Shown: positions 1-7,808 of the stretch, piece after piece
How positions within the stretch are numbered: position 1 is the first letter of the stretch
Layout of the letters: each line of letters begins with the position of its first letter
DNA from: Corynebacterium matruchotii
GTDB taxonomy: Bacteria; Actinomycetota; Actinomycetes; Mycobacteriales; Mycobacteriaceae
NCBI RefSeq assembly: GCF_011612265.2
Contig: NZ_CP050134.2
Span: forward strand, 744,001 to 808,000
Length of the DNA: 64,000 nt
Reading direction: 5' to 3'
Translations under genes and position numbers: made by a program
Notes under the pieces: model-generated
What the model was told of the DNA's origin: nothing
What the model saw: only the letters and a program-made list of their open reading frames with translations
Databases searched by the model: none

Positions 1-129
1 CAGAATCTGCTTGGTAGCTGGGGAATTTATTGCCACCTGGTATCCCTTTTTAATTTGTTCGTAGCGCCGGCGACCCGCCTTGGTGCCAAAGACGTAACCC
101 GCGGCAGCACCGATAACGAACTGGATCAT
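1..129 (-). CDS. YtxH-like small membrane protein (partial, 3' end outside window)
   Basis: The visible N-terminus reads MIQFVIGAAAGYVFGTKAGR and continues RRYEQIKKGYQVAINSPATKQIL to the window edge. A short hydrophobic Gly/Ala-rich helix followed by a basic GTKAGRRRYEQI stretch is the usual pattern of small YtxH-like proteins next to tRNA genes in actinobacteria. The role of this family is not known. The ATG at 129 is preceded by an AAGGAG ribosome-binding site. Total length cannot be judged. Function is inferred only by resemblance. Confidence 0.6.
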   Translation of the reverse strand, partial: MIQFVIGAAAGYVFGTKAGRRRYEQIKKGYQVAINSPATKQIL

Positions 130-284
130 GGAAAGTCCCACTCCTTATATAAAAGCTTGTCAAGGAAGAAAGTAGTGTGACTGCCACATTACCGAAGAAA
201 CCACAACGGTGGTTAGCGCATCCAGTAACCCCCGCTAGCCCCATAGGTTCTGCAAAAATTTCGGGGTGGGTTAGGTCGCACAAA

Positions 285-309
285 CACAAAAACCGCCCTA
301 GTGGCGGTG
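285..309 (-). terminator. Rho-independent terminator of tRNA-Asn
   Basis: On the minus strand the arms ACCGCC and GGCGGT (292-297 and 303-308 on the plus strand) pair across a short loop and are followed by a T-rich run. It lies directly downstream of the tRNA-Asn gene. Confidence 0.7.
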
Positions 310-325
310 GTAGTGAAATAAAAAG

Positions 326-398
326 CTCCCCCAACTGGACTCGAACCAGTAACCCTTCGATTAACAGTCGAATGCTCTGCCAATTGAGCTATGGGGGA
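326..398 (-). tRNA. tRNA-Asn (anticodon GTT)
   Basis: Full cloverleaf on the minus strand. The acceptor arm TCCCCCA pairs with TGGGGGA, the T-loop reads GGTTCGAGTCC, and the anticodon loop CTGTTAA gives GTT. It is 73 nt with discriminator G, and CCA is not encoded. Confidence 0.97.
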
Positions 399-407
399 AT
401 GGATTTT

Positions 408-429
408 GCCACACAGTTACTGTGCTGGC
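408..429. other. Inverted repeat upstream of tRNA-Asn
   Basis: GCCA-CACAG-TTA-CTGTG-C-TGGC forms a near-perfect palindrome just upstream of the tRNA-Asn gene. It could be an operator or a transcript hairpin. The rest of 400-670 holds no convincing gene. Confidence 0.35.
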
Positions 430-670
430 AACGAATGAAACTATACAGTGCCCCGCTGATTTAAGGCAAATTTGCTGGTCAGTGCGATAAAATCCCTCAT
501 TGGCCGCAAGAATGATTCGGCGTCGGCGGGTGATGCGGCGTGCGGATGTTCCGGGGTGGGAGGAAAATTTGGGTATTCGGGTGTTGAGTTCGTTACTATG
601 TGCTATGACCCGCTATACTTTTCATTCGTGCCTTGCAATGGCTATTATGTAGCAGGATCGCTTTAAATTT

Positions 671-744
671 GGGGCTATAGCTCAGTCGGTTAGAGCTGCG
701 GACTCATAATCCGTCGGTCCCGGGTTCGAGCCCCGGTGGCCCCA
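671..744 (+). tRNA. tRNA with CAT anticodon (tRNA-Met, or tRNA-Ile2)
   Basis: The acceptor GGGGCTA pairs with TGGCCCC, the T-loop is GGTTCGAGCC, and the anticodon loop CTCATAA gives CAT. It is 74 nt with discriminator A and no encoded CCA. The perfectly paired first base pair argues against initiator tRNA. Elongator Met and lysidine-modified Ile cannot be separated with certainty by eye. Confidence 0.93.
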
Positions 745-751
745 CAATCAT

Positions 752-782
752 ACCCCAGTTCCACGCCAGGAGCTGGGGTTTT
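752..782 (+). terminator. Terminator of the CAT tRNA
   Basis: ACCCCAGTTCC and GGAGCTGGGGT form an 11-bp stem (one G-U pair) over a 6-nt loop and are followed by TTTT, immediately after the tRNA. Confidence 0.85.
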
Positions 783-950
783 CCCATTATCGGCATGCTT
801 TACGACGCCGTAACGGTGCTACCTTATTCGGGTAGCAGTCGTCTTGTACCGCGCCATGTGGGGGATTCCTCATCTTCATGGTGACCGCCTTGCGAATTGG
901 TTAAGGTGGCGGCAATCCGTCAATCGCCGACAAATCATGGGAAGTGATGA

Positions 951-2225
951 ATGCCGAACACCAACGACACTCAACCAACTGACGATCGCACAAGAGCGCA
1001 GGTTGTTACCGCGCGCACCGTGGCGGAAGCCGCCCGGAAAACCGGGGAAAAGGTCCAATCCCGAATCATCATTGTGGAAAACCTGGCGGACACCTCACTG
1101 GTGATCGACCAGGCGGGTGGTCCCAATGCGGTGGTAGAACCACTAACGGAACTATCCCCGGCGGCCGACCTTAGCCCCATCATGCGGCGACTCGCCGCCC
1201 TAGAAGCCACACCAACTCCGGCCGCCACCGTGGTCGAACAGGTGCAGGCATCGGCGCGGCTGAACCGCCTCGCCGACCACGCCGGAATCACCACCCGCGC
1301 CATCGGCATCGGTTGGGAAGACACCTCCAATGCGGCACGCCGCAACTGGTCCGAAATCGCCCGCACTGCGGTCACCAGGGGATATACTACCATCGACCTG
1401 GCTGCGGGTCGTCCCGAATGGACCCTCTTCCAGTGGCCAGCCCACCCCGAATGGGTGTCGTTAGAACCGCAGGAGAACCCCCTCCGCGACGTGATCGCCA
1501 CGCTCCGGGCCAACGGGATCGAAAAAATCTACCTCACGCTTGACATGATGGTGTCGACCTCGCTGGCGAAATTCCCGGAATGGAAGGCAATATCCAGGGA
1601 CGGCACCATTCGGAACATGCCCTCACCGGCGGCCCTCACCCGCAGCCCGATCCGGGACATGCTCGCCGGCGCCGTGGCGCAAGTTGCCACCCAATTCGGT
1701 GACATTATTGACGGGATCATCATCACCGAACTCTTTTGGGACTCCGGGTCGTTCTCCGACAACGACCTGCTGCTCTACCGCAGCGACACCGGCGCCACCG
1801 ACTGGCCCCGCAGCGACGATGGGGCACTCCAGGAAACTCCCGAATACCAGGAATGGCTCACCACCAAAATGGCGAATTTCATTGCCCACTGCCGAAGCCT
1901 GACCGCCGGCATCCCGCTGGTCATGGACGTGCGGGTGAACTGGAACCAGCCACTAGCGGGCCGCCCGGATAGCGGGCACGACTATGCCAAACTGCTGCGG
2001 GTGGCCGACGAAATCCAGCCATGGGTGTACTACGACACTGGGGAAGAATCGAAAGCGGTCGCCCTGGTGTCTGCCTTCAATAAGCAGTGGCCGGGGCGGG
2101 TGCGGCCCGCCCTCGGCCTATGGTCGGCAACCCCCGCCTCGGTGGGGAAGACCCTCGTCGACCTGGCTGCCGCCCACCGGGTGCAGGTCACCCCCTACTC
2201 GAAAATGGGAACCCTGCTCCACTGA
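951..2225 (+). CDS. Putative TIM-barrel glycoside-hydrolase-like protein
   Basis: A 424-aa protein without signal peptide or membrane segment. From about residue 120 it has the rhythm of a (beta/alpha)8 barrel: strands such as TRAIGIGW, YTTIDLAA, KIYLTLDMM, DGIIITELFWDSG and IPLVMDVRVNW alternate with helices. Acidic residues sit at strand ends, as in family-10-like glycosyl hydrolases (GHL10/DUF4015 type). The Glu-Leu-Phe-Trp-Asp after the sixth strand is a plausible catalytic site. The first 100 residues look partly disordered. The start is ATG at 951 with a purine-rich GGGAAG 8 nt upstream. It converges on the MFS gene with 24 bp between stops. The substrate is unknown, and assignment rests on fold pattern only. 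Confidence 0.5.
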   Translation: MPNTNDTQPTDDRTRAQVVTARTVAEAARKTGEKVQSRIIIVENLADTSLVIDQAGGPNAVVEPLTELSPAADLSPIMRRLAALEATPTPAATVVEQVQASARLNRLADHAGITTRAIGIGWEDTSNAARRNWSEIARTAVTRGYTTIDLAAGRPEWTLFQWPAHPEWVSLEPQENPLRDVIATLRANGIEKIYLTLDMMVSTSLAKFPEWKAISRDGTIRNMPSPAALTRSPIRDMLAGAVAQVATQFGDIIDGIIITELFWDSGSFSDNDLLLYRSDTGATDWPRSDDGALQETPEYQEWLTTKMANFIAHCRSLTAGIPLVMDVRVNWNQPLAGRPDSGHDYAKLLRVADEIQPWVYYDTGEESKAVALVSAFNKQWPGRVRPALGLWSATPASVGKTLVDLAAAHRVQVTPYSKMGTLLH

Positions 2226-2249
2226 TTATGACCTGCGGCAGATTCGTCA

Positions 2250-3461
2250 TTACCGCTCGTCGGGTGGCGATAACCGTTGGAAAACCATCACACACCCGCA
2301 GGCCAGCAGCAGCACGCCCGCGAGCGCCCACATGAGCGTCGAAAAGCCCACGGGCAGGCGGGCAGCAAGCGGGCCCAGGCTGGCGCCAATAAACAGCACC
2401 GCACCATTGACCGCCATACCACCGGCACGATAGGGTGCCGAAGCCTGGCCAAACAACGTAATCATGGTGGGCACGGCCATGGCAATACCCGCCACAAACA
2501 CCAGGCTGGCGACAATAATCCCCCACAGCGTTGCGGACAACAAACCCTCCAACAGCAACCCCAGGGCGGCGACAATAAAACTGGCGCGAGCAATGGTCCC
2601 TATGGGGATGCGGGCCGCGATGCGACCAATAACCAGCGACACGCACATGCTCGGCAGGCCCGCGAGTCGCAGCCAAATCAATTGTGACTGCGACATCCCA
2701 ATGCTCCCCAAGTGCGGTCCCAACGCGGAATACATGGCCACGAAACTCATGAGCACGGTCACGTGCGCTAAACACAGAAATTGCGTGCGCGGCTTTGCGA
2801 CGATCTGGCCAACCACCACAAAACTCTGCCTCATGCTGCCGGCCGTGGTGGCGTGGGGAATCTCCACCATGCGTCGCGTCGGGAAGAGTGATAGAAAACA
2901 CAAAATAAGGAGAATCGTGCTGCTGAGGAAAACCGCCCGCCACGTGGCGAATGTGAGATTGATCGCAGCGGCAAATACCTGACCGACAATGCCGGCCACC
3001 AAGAACGCGGTGGACATGGCCCCGATCGCCGTGGGGCGGTGGGTGATTGGTAACGCCTCGGCAAGGTAGGCCAGGGCGATGGGGGCGAAACTCGCGGCCG
3101 AAAACCCCTGCAATCCCCGGAGCACACCAAGCGTCGGCAGGTTTGGTGCCATGGCACAGCAGGCGGTGGTGAGGATCAGAAGCGTCATGCCGCAGAGCAG
3201 GATTTTCTTGCGGCCATACCGGTCAGAGATCGGCCCCCAGATGAGAAAACCGCTGGCGTAGCACAGGCTAAACGCGGTGGAGAGGGCGAGGGTGGCATCC
3301 CCGCCAAGACCGCGGCCGACCGGCGCGATCAGCGGGATGGCCAGATAGAGCTGGGTGAGTACTACAAGTGCGGTAGCCACCAGGAACACCACGGTGCTGG
3401 TGGTGGCTGGATACTCCGGTGCGTGGTCGGGCGATGGTGGTTGTGATGGTCGTTGTGACAT
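2250..3461 (-). CDS. MFS drug-efflux-type transporter
   Basis: A 403-aa integral membrane protein with about 12 hydrophobic helices. The MFS signature GPISDRYGRK lies in the loop between helices 2 and 3, and the overall look is that of proton-driven Bcr/CflA or DHA1 exporters. A longer reading from TTG at 3479 is possible, but ATG at 3461 has a GAGG box 8 nt upstream and is preferred. It is divergent from a TetR-family regulator, and two copies of one palindrome lie in the gap. One copy sits 14 bp upstream of this start. Substrate is unknown. Repression of the exporter by the neighbouring regulator, relieved by a toxic ligand, is the usual arrangement. Confidence 0.85.
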   Translation of the reverse strand: MSQRPSQPPSPDHAPEYPATTSTVVFLVATALVVLTQLYLAIPLIAPVGRGLGGDATLALSTAFSLCYASGFLIWGPISDRYGRKKILLCGMTLLILTTACCAMAPNLPTLGVLRGLQGFSAASFAPIALAYLAEALPITHRPTAIGAMSTAFLVAGIVGQVFAAAINLTFATWRAVFLSSTILLILCFLSLFPTRRMVEIPHATTAGSMRQSFVVVGQIVAKPRTQFLCLAHVTVLMSFVAMYSALGPHLGSIGMSQSQLIWLRLAGLPSMCVSLVIGRIAARIPIGTIARASFIVAALGLLLEGLLSATLWGIIVASLVFVAGIAMAVPTMITLFGQASAPYRAGGMAVNGAVLFIGASLGPLAARLPVGFSTLMWALAGVLLLACGCVMVFQRLSPPDER

Positions 3462-3474
3462 GCGAAACCTCAAT

Positions 3475-3538
3475 TCCAACTTTTTGGTTGGAGTTGAGTA
3501 TAGGCGACCGTGGCATAATTTCCAACCTTTTAGTTGGA
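3475..3538. promoter_or_regulatory. Two TetR-type operators between MFS and TetR genes
   Basis: Two 18-bp palindromes with identical arms, TCCAAC-N6-GTTGGA, lie at 3475-3492 and 3521-3538, 46 bp apart centre to centre. The second extends to TTCCAAC/GTTGGAA. Identical arms in a divergent TetR/MFS gap point to binding sites of the adjacent regulator. Confidence 0.85.
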
Positions 3539-3631
3539 ATTGTCGCGGTACACTGCTAGAGACCGCGACACCACCGTTGGCATTGCCGCGGCCCGCCTAT
3601 CCCACAATCCCCCTCACCGCAAAGGACCCCC

Positions 3632-4225
3632 ATGGCCTGGGACATTGAAGGAACGAAAACCAAAATCCTCACCGCCGCACTCGCCGAATTTGCCCACAAC
3701 GGCCCCGACGGCACCACCGTCGCTAAAATCGCCGCCCGGGCCGGAGTCAATAAGGAACGCATCTACAATTATTTCGGCGACAAACGCCAACTCTTCACCC
3801 ACGTTCTTCGGGAAGAACTCGCTAAGGTAGCCCAAGCCGTGCCCGTGCATTCCTTCGCTACCGAAGACATTGGCGACTGGGCTGGCCGCGTCTACGACTA
3901 TCACTGCGTCCACCCCGAACTTAACCGACTCATGCGGTGGGAAGGCCTCTACTTCGACGCGGAAGTACCCGACGAGGAGCTACGTAGCACCTACTACAAT
4001 CGGAAAATCCAGGCCATCCACGCCGGGCAGGCGGCCGGCACCCTAGCCACTACTATCGACGCCGATCACCTGGCCTTTCTCATCCTATCTATCGCCGGCT
4101 GGTGGTCTGCGGTCCCCCAAGTTGCCCGCATGTTCACCGGCCCCGAAACCGACGCCGAGCACGCTCGCCGCCGCGAATCGGTCATCACGGCCGCCCAATT
4201 ATTGGCGGGCACTTACAATCAATAG
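3632..4225 (+). CDS. TetR-family transcriptional repressor
   Basis: A 197-aa protein with the standard layout: an N-terminal helix-turn-helix at about residues 10-50 (TVAKIAARAGVNKERIYNYF, then GDKRQLF) and a ligand-binding helical domain. The recognition-helix pattern with IYNYFGDK is typical of TetR proteins. It is divergent from the MFS transporter and faces two identical palindromes, so autoregulation and exporter control are expected. The next gene starts 2 nt after its stop and is probably co-transcribed. Confidence 0.93.
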   Translation: MAWDIEGTKTKILTAALAEFAHNGPDGTTVAKIAARAGVNKERIYNYFGDKRQLFTHVLREELAKVAQAVPVHSFATEDIGDWAGRVYDYHCVHPELNRLMRWEGLYFDAEVPDEELRSTYYNRKIQAIHAGQAAGTLATTIDADHLAFLILSIAGWWSAVPQVARMFTGPETDAEHARRRESVITAAQLLAGTYNQ

Positions 4226-4227
4226 CC

Positions 4228-4968
4228 GTGGGTGACGTAGATACCGTAATTCATAACCTCTATCAAACTTTCGACCTCATTGGGGTGGTGCTCAACGGCA
4301 TCATCGGCGGCGCCATCGCCAGGCAACGAAACTTCGACTTCGTGGGCTTCGTGTTCCTCGCCTTATTCTCCGCCCTCGGCGGCGGCATGCTGCGTGATGT
4401 GCTTATGCAAAAAGGCACCGCCGCTGCCATCGCCAACCCCACCTATTTGCTCCTGGCCTGCTGTGGGGCAACCATCGCCCTGGTCACGCATTTTAAGGGG
4501 GACACCTGGGAGCTCTTTAAGGTGCACGGCGACGCCATCATCCTGGGCGTGTGGTCCGTCACCGGCTGCGTGAAGGCCCTGGTCTTCGACATGCCCCTCG
4601 TGTCCGCGGTCTTCATGGGCGTACTCACCGCCGTCGGGGGCGGTATGATCCGGGATGTCGTGACCGGCCAGATCCCTAGCATATTCGGGGGTGGCACCCT
4701 CTACGCCGTGCCTGCCACTATCAGCGCCGGTACCATGACGCTATTCTACGTCACTGGACACCAAGCCCTGGGCATGATTATCTCCCCAATAATAGGCGGT
4801 GGCCTGGTCATTCTCGCCTATTGGAAGGGTTGGGTCCTGTTCCGCAGCAGCGAGTGGGCGCCCGTGAATATGACCGCGGTGCAACTCCGGGAACTCGCAA
4901 AACGCTCCGAACGGCAGGGGTGGAATATGGCGCGGCGGATAAAAAAGAAAATCGAGGGAGAGTTTTAA
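4228..4968 (+). CDS. TRIC-type trimeric cation channel family protein (UPF0126)
   Basis: A 246-aa protein of about seven hydrophobic helices built as two similar halves. Each half carries the family's glycine motif: LGGGMLRDV near residue 45 and VGGGMIRDV near residue 140. Such a duplicated GGGxxRDV is diagnostic of the UPF0126/YicG family, prokaryotic relatives of TRIC potassium-permeable channels. The start is GTG at 4228, two bases after the TetR stop, so the pair looks translationally linked. The C-terminal 40 residues are basic and cytoplasmic. The exact ion is not known. Confidence 0.85.
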   Translation: MGDVDTVIHNLYQTFDLIGVVLNGIIGGAIARQRNFDFVGFVFLALFSALGGGMLRDVLMQKGTAAAIANPTYLLLACCGATIALVTHFKGDTWELFKVHGDAIILGVWSVTGCVKALVFDMPLVSAVFMGVLTAVGGGMIRDVVTGQIPSIFGGGTLYAVPATISAGTMTLFYVTGHQALGMIISPIIGGGLVILAYWKGWVLFRSSEWAPVNMTAVQLRELAKRSERQGWNMARRIKKKIEGEF

Positions 4969-5005
4969 CTGAGATTCCTTCCCGCAGGTCGGTAGCATAT
5001 ATCTC

Positions 5006-5836
5006 GTGACCAATGCGCTTTCCTCTCTCCTTGACCATCATCTTTCCGCTTGGCCAGTGCCGAACGCCGCCGGCGCGGTGTTCACTAACGGCACTACGGT
5101 GGCAACCGCCGGCGACCAAAATAGGATTTTCGAACTGGCGTCCGTGACGAAACTGCTGTCAGCTTACAGCTTCATGGTGGCAGTAGAGGAGGGGGTCTTC
5201 GATCTCGACACGGTCATCACCAAGCAAGGCGCCACGGTCAGACACCTATTATCCCACGCTGGCGGGGTGGGGTTTAGGGAAGAAGACTCAAGAAAGCCCG
5301 TGGGCACGCGCCGTATCTACTCCTCCTATGGCTTCGAACTGCTGGGCGATAGGTTGGTGTCGGAGACCCAAATGGGGCTCGGTGAATACTTCACCGCGGC
5401 CGTGTTCGAACCGCTGGGAATGGTGAACACTACGCTATGGGGATCGCCGGGGCACGAGGCGCGTTCCACCGTGGCCGATCTTCGTAGGTTCGTGGCCGAA
5501 ATCATGGCCCCTACCCTGCTCGACCCCGCCACCGTTGCGGAAATGTGGACACCCCAATACCCGGAACTCAATGGCATTGTCCCTGGTTACGGCATGTTTA
5601 AGCCTTGCCCATGGGGGTTGGGCTTTGAAATCAAAGGGGCAAAAACCCCACACTGGACCGGCACCCAACTGCCAAGCGACACGGTGGGGCATTTCGGCCA
5701 ATCAGGCACATTCGTGTGGGTGCACCCACCCACGCGCCGAGGGGCGATTGTTTTGACCGATCGGGCATTCGGGGAGTGGGCGAAGCCGGCCTGGACGCGG
5801 CTCAATGATGAGCTGTGGCAGGCATTGGCGACATAG
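5006..5836 (+). CDS. Serine hydrolase of the beta-lactamase / class C PBP-like family
   Basis: A 276-aa protein with the SxxK nucleophile motif SVTK at residues 46-49, a tyrosine motif YSSYG near residue 111, and a late HFGQSG segment standing in for the KTG box. These are the marks of beta-lactamase-related esterases/amidases (COG1680). No signal peptide is visible, so it is probably cytoplasmic and more likely an esterase than a beta-lactamase. The GTG start is preceded by a -10-like TAGCAT (4993-4998) only 7 nt away and no Shine-Dalgarno, which suggests a leaderless transcript. Confidence 0.8.
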   Translation: MTNALSSLLDHHLSAWPVPNAAGAVFTNGTTVATAGDQNRIFELASVTKLLSAYSFMVAVEEGVFDLDTVITKQGATVRHLLSHAGGVGFREEDSRKPVGTRRIYSSYGFELLGDRLVSETQMGLGEYFTAAVFEPLGMVNTTLWGSPGHEARSTVADLRRFVAEIMAPTLLDPATVAEMWTPQYPELNGIVPGYGMFKPCPWGLGFEIKGAKTPHWTGTQLPSDTVGHFGQSGTFVWVHPPTRRGAIVLTDRAFGEWAKPAWTRLNDELWQALAT

Positions 5837-5941
5837 GCACCCACCAGATCTTAGTAATTGACGATAGATGAAAAGATTTTTTATAGGGATGATGCTAATA
5901 GGAGCGACTGAAATTTTGATAAAAACAACTGGTAAGAGGTC

Positions 5942-5996
5942 ACTCTAAACTTTTGGTTTAACTTTAAAAGACCTGGTTAAAGTGTAAGTTTAGAGT
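5942..5996. other. Nested inverted repeat in AT-rich gene-free DNA
   Basis: Outer arms ACTCTAAACTT (5942-5952) and AAGTTTAGAGT (5986-5996) pair perfectly over 11 bp. Inside them ACTTTAA (5961-5967) pairs with TTAAAGT (5977-5983). The surrounding 5837-6090 is AT-rich compared with its neighbours and has no reading frame of note. It could be a transcript hairpin, an operator or a remnant of a mobile sequence. Confidence 0.6.
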
Positions 5997-6098
5997 TGCT
6001 GATGGGGGCAGAGTTGTAGTTGAATCGTAAGTAAATCAAAGTGACAGATGTTCATATTGATGCTGTTTCGTATTGGTGTTGAGGCTAGGCCGTTGGGG

Positions 6099-6141
6099 AA
6101 GACGATCCTCGTCTTAGCGGGAGTACCCCATGACTCCCGCT
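6099..6141 (+). other. Two adjacent hairpins, possible attenuator, terminator or small RNA end
   Basis: AAGACGA-TCC-TCGTCTT (6099-6115) is followed at once by AGCGGGAGT-N8-ACTCCCGCT (6116-6141) and then TTTC. Both stems are perfect (7 and 9 bp). They lie about 30 nt before the next gene and may end a short transcript or control read-through. Confidence 0.5.
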
Positions 6142-6172
6142 TTCACCATCAGTAGAGAAACGGTTACTTACA

Positions 6173-6478
6173 GTGGAAAAAGAAGTGCAGCGCATTGCTG
6201 TCTTACACGTGAGCGGTATGCCCCGCGCCTACCGCCCCCGAGTAGAACAAGCAATGCTCGACGTTATCACCTCCGAACCCATGTCAGCAGCACCCGGCGC
6301 GGACGTTTTAGACGCGACGTGGTGCACCAGGTGGCAGCGCTCCGGTGTTGCTGTCGGTGCCGTTGATTGCCGTCAGGTGCTTAGCGGCACTGATGAAGAA
6401 CTAGATATATTCTCCGGGGTCATGAGCCTCATGGCCGGGGAGTACGGTTTCCAAGCCTATGTGGAGCTTGTCGGTTAG
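6173..6478 (+). CDS. Hypothetical 101-aa protein
   Basis: No family is recognised. The protein is mixed alpha/beta in appearance with no membrane segment or signal. It begins VEKEVQRIAVLHVSGMPRAY and ends in GEYGFQAYVELVG. GTG at 6173 has no clear ribosome-binding site, and the ATG of MPRAY, 15 codons in, is an alternative. Its TAG stop overlaps the TAA stop of the convergent acyl carrier protein gene within the five bases GTTAG. Codon use resembles the neighbours, so it is probably a real gene. Confidence 0.55.
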   Translation: MEKEVQRIAVLHVSGMPRAYRPRVEQAMLDVITSEPMSAAPGADVLDATWCTRWQRSGVAVGAVDCRQVLSGTDEELDIFSGVMSLMAGEYGFQAYVELVG

Positions 6479-6777
6479 TTCGTAGACTGCTCACAAAAGC
6501 GGAGCACGTCTGCGAAGGTGCGCATAGTGAGATAGGCTTCGGCGTTGGTTTTTACGCCGAAGGTTTGTTCGCAGCGTACCGCTAATTCAATAAGATCAAG
6601 GGATTGGAACCCTAGGTCGTCGATAAGTAGCGAATTATCGGCGATGTCCTCGGTGGTGACTCCGGCAATAGATGCCATGAGGGTGCGGAGTTTAGTCGCG
6701 GTAGTGGCTTCGGCGCTGGTTGAAGCTGCGGCGGTGTCGGTGTGTAACGCGGCGAGTTGTTCTTGCAAGGAAGTCAT
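6475..6777 (-). CDS. acpM: Acyl carrier protein (AcpM-like)
   Basis: A 100-aa acidic helical protein with the phosphopantetheine attachment site LGFQSLDLIEL, serine at residue 59, in a four-helix ACP domain (about residues 28-95). The N-terminal 25 residues are an Ala/Thr-rich extension. Corynebacteria make fatty acids with a multidomain FAS-I that has its own carrier domain, so a free ACP must serve another pathway. The candidate best supported by this window is octanoyl supply to LipB for lipoate. The start ATG has AAGG 7 nt upstream. The gene stands alone and converges on the 101-aa gene. Confidence 0.88.
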   Translation of the reverse strand: MTSLQEQLAALHTDTAAASTSAEATTATKLRTLMASIAGVTTEDIADNSLLIDDLGFQSLDLIELAVRCEQTFGVKTNAEAYLTMRTFADVLRFCEQSTN

Positions 6778-6856
6778 AGTTTGACCTTAATAGAGACGGT
6801 TACGGGAATGCAGATAAGAATCAAATAGGACAGGGCAAAAGGGTAATCTGGGACCC

Positions 6857-7795
6857 ATGGTGTTTGCTCTTGTGACCAAGAAGTTTCGGGCCTGGAGAAT
6901 TGCCCGCAATACGCGGGGCCAGGAATTCAAACCGCCCCAATTCAGTCAGGGGCATCGGGTAGGAAAGCTGCGCTACTACACCGAGGGTGACGAGAATTCG
7001 CAGGTCACCCTGGTTTTTGTACACGGTTACACATTGGCCGCGCAGGCGTGGCACGTGCAGGTGGCGGCGTTTGCCGACCAGGTGCGGTGTATAGCCATGG
7101 ATTTGCGGGGGCACGGAAAGTCGGATCCCGTTCCGGCGTCGGAATGCAATATTCCTGATGCCGCGGATGATGTGATGGCGGTGTTGGATGATGCCGGGGT
7201 CACAACCCCGATTATTTTGGTGGGTCATTCACTAGGCACCATGGTGGTGCTGAATTTTTTACGACGCTACCCGCAGTTTCGGCTGCGGTGTCGGGGTGTG
7301 GTGTTGGTGTCGGCATCGGCGCAACCGTTTGCTTCGGAAGGCATGACGCAACTGCTGAAACTGCCGATCGTGAACTCGCTCCGGCATGTTGCCGAGGAAA
7401 ACCCCGAGGACGTGCAGGCGTTACGGTCGGCGGTTACCAATGTGGTGGCGCCGGTGGTGACGGCAGCTGCGGCATTGGCCCACGAGGAAGACATGCGGAA
7501 ACTACACATCAAACTTATCGACGACACCCCGCTGGCGACGATCATCGGCTTCCTGGATGATTTGCAGGAGGAAGACGAAACCGAGTCTTTGGCCCAGCTG
7601 TCTAGCATACCGGGGGCCGTGCTGGTGGGGGCCGATGACATATTCACACCGGTGGCCAGCTCGGAATACATTGTGCAGCATTGGCCGGCGGCCCGGCTGA
7701 CGGTGGTGCCGTCGGCGGGCCACATGCTGCCCCTGGAAAACCCGGCCGCGGTGAACACGGCGATTTCGGCGGTGCTGGCCGCGGCGACTCCATAG
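6857..7795 (+). CDS. Alpha/beta-hydrolase
   Basis: A 312-aa protein with the full alpha/beta-hydrolase set: oxyanion-hole HGYT near residue 56, nucleophile elbow GHSLG with Ser125, acid in GADDIFTP near residue 254, and histidine in SAGHMLPLE near residue 286. DLRGHGKSD after strand 4 is typical of esterases, lipases and epoxide hydrolases of this fold. No signal peptide is seen. A -10-like TAATCT lies 7 nt before the ATG with no Shine-Dalgarno, so a leaderless start is likely. The LssY_C gene follows after 13 nt, suggesting an operon. Substrate is unknown. Confidence 0.85.
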   Translation: MVFALVTKKFRAWRIARNTRGQEFKPPQFSQGHRVGKLRYYTEGDENSQVTLVFVHGYTLAAQAWHVQVAAFADQVRCIAMDLRGHGKSDPVPASECNIPDAADDVMAVLDDAGVTTPIILVGHSLGTMVVLNFLRRYPQFRLRCRGVVLVSASAQPFASEGMTQLLKLPIVNSLRHVAEENPEDVQALRSAVTNVVAPVVTAAAALAHEEDMRKLHIKLIDDTPLATIIGFLDDLQEEDETESLAQLSSIPGAVLVGADDIFTPVASSEYIVQHWPAARLTVVPSAGHMLPLENPAAVNTAISAVLAAATP

Positions 7796-7808
7796 CAGTG
7801 GGGGAGCG

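Noticed and set aside
472-666. 64-aa open frame between the two tRNAs
   Set aside because: No ribosome-binding site, no protein-like pattern, and it runs up to the promoter region of the CAT tRNA.
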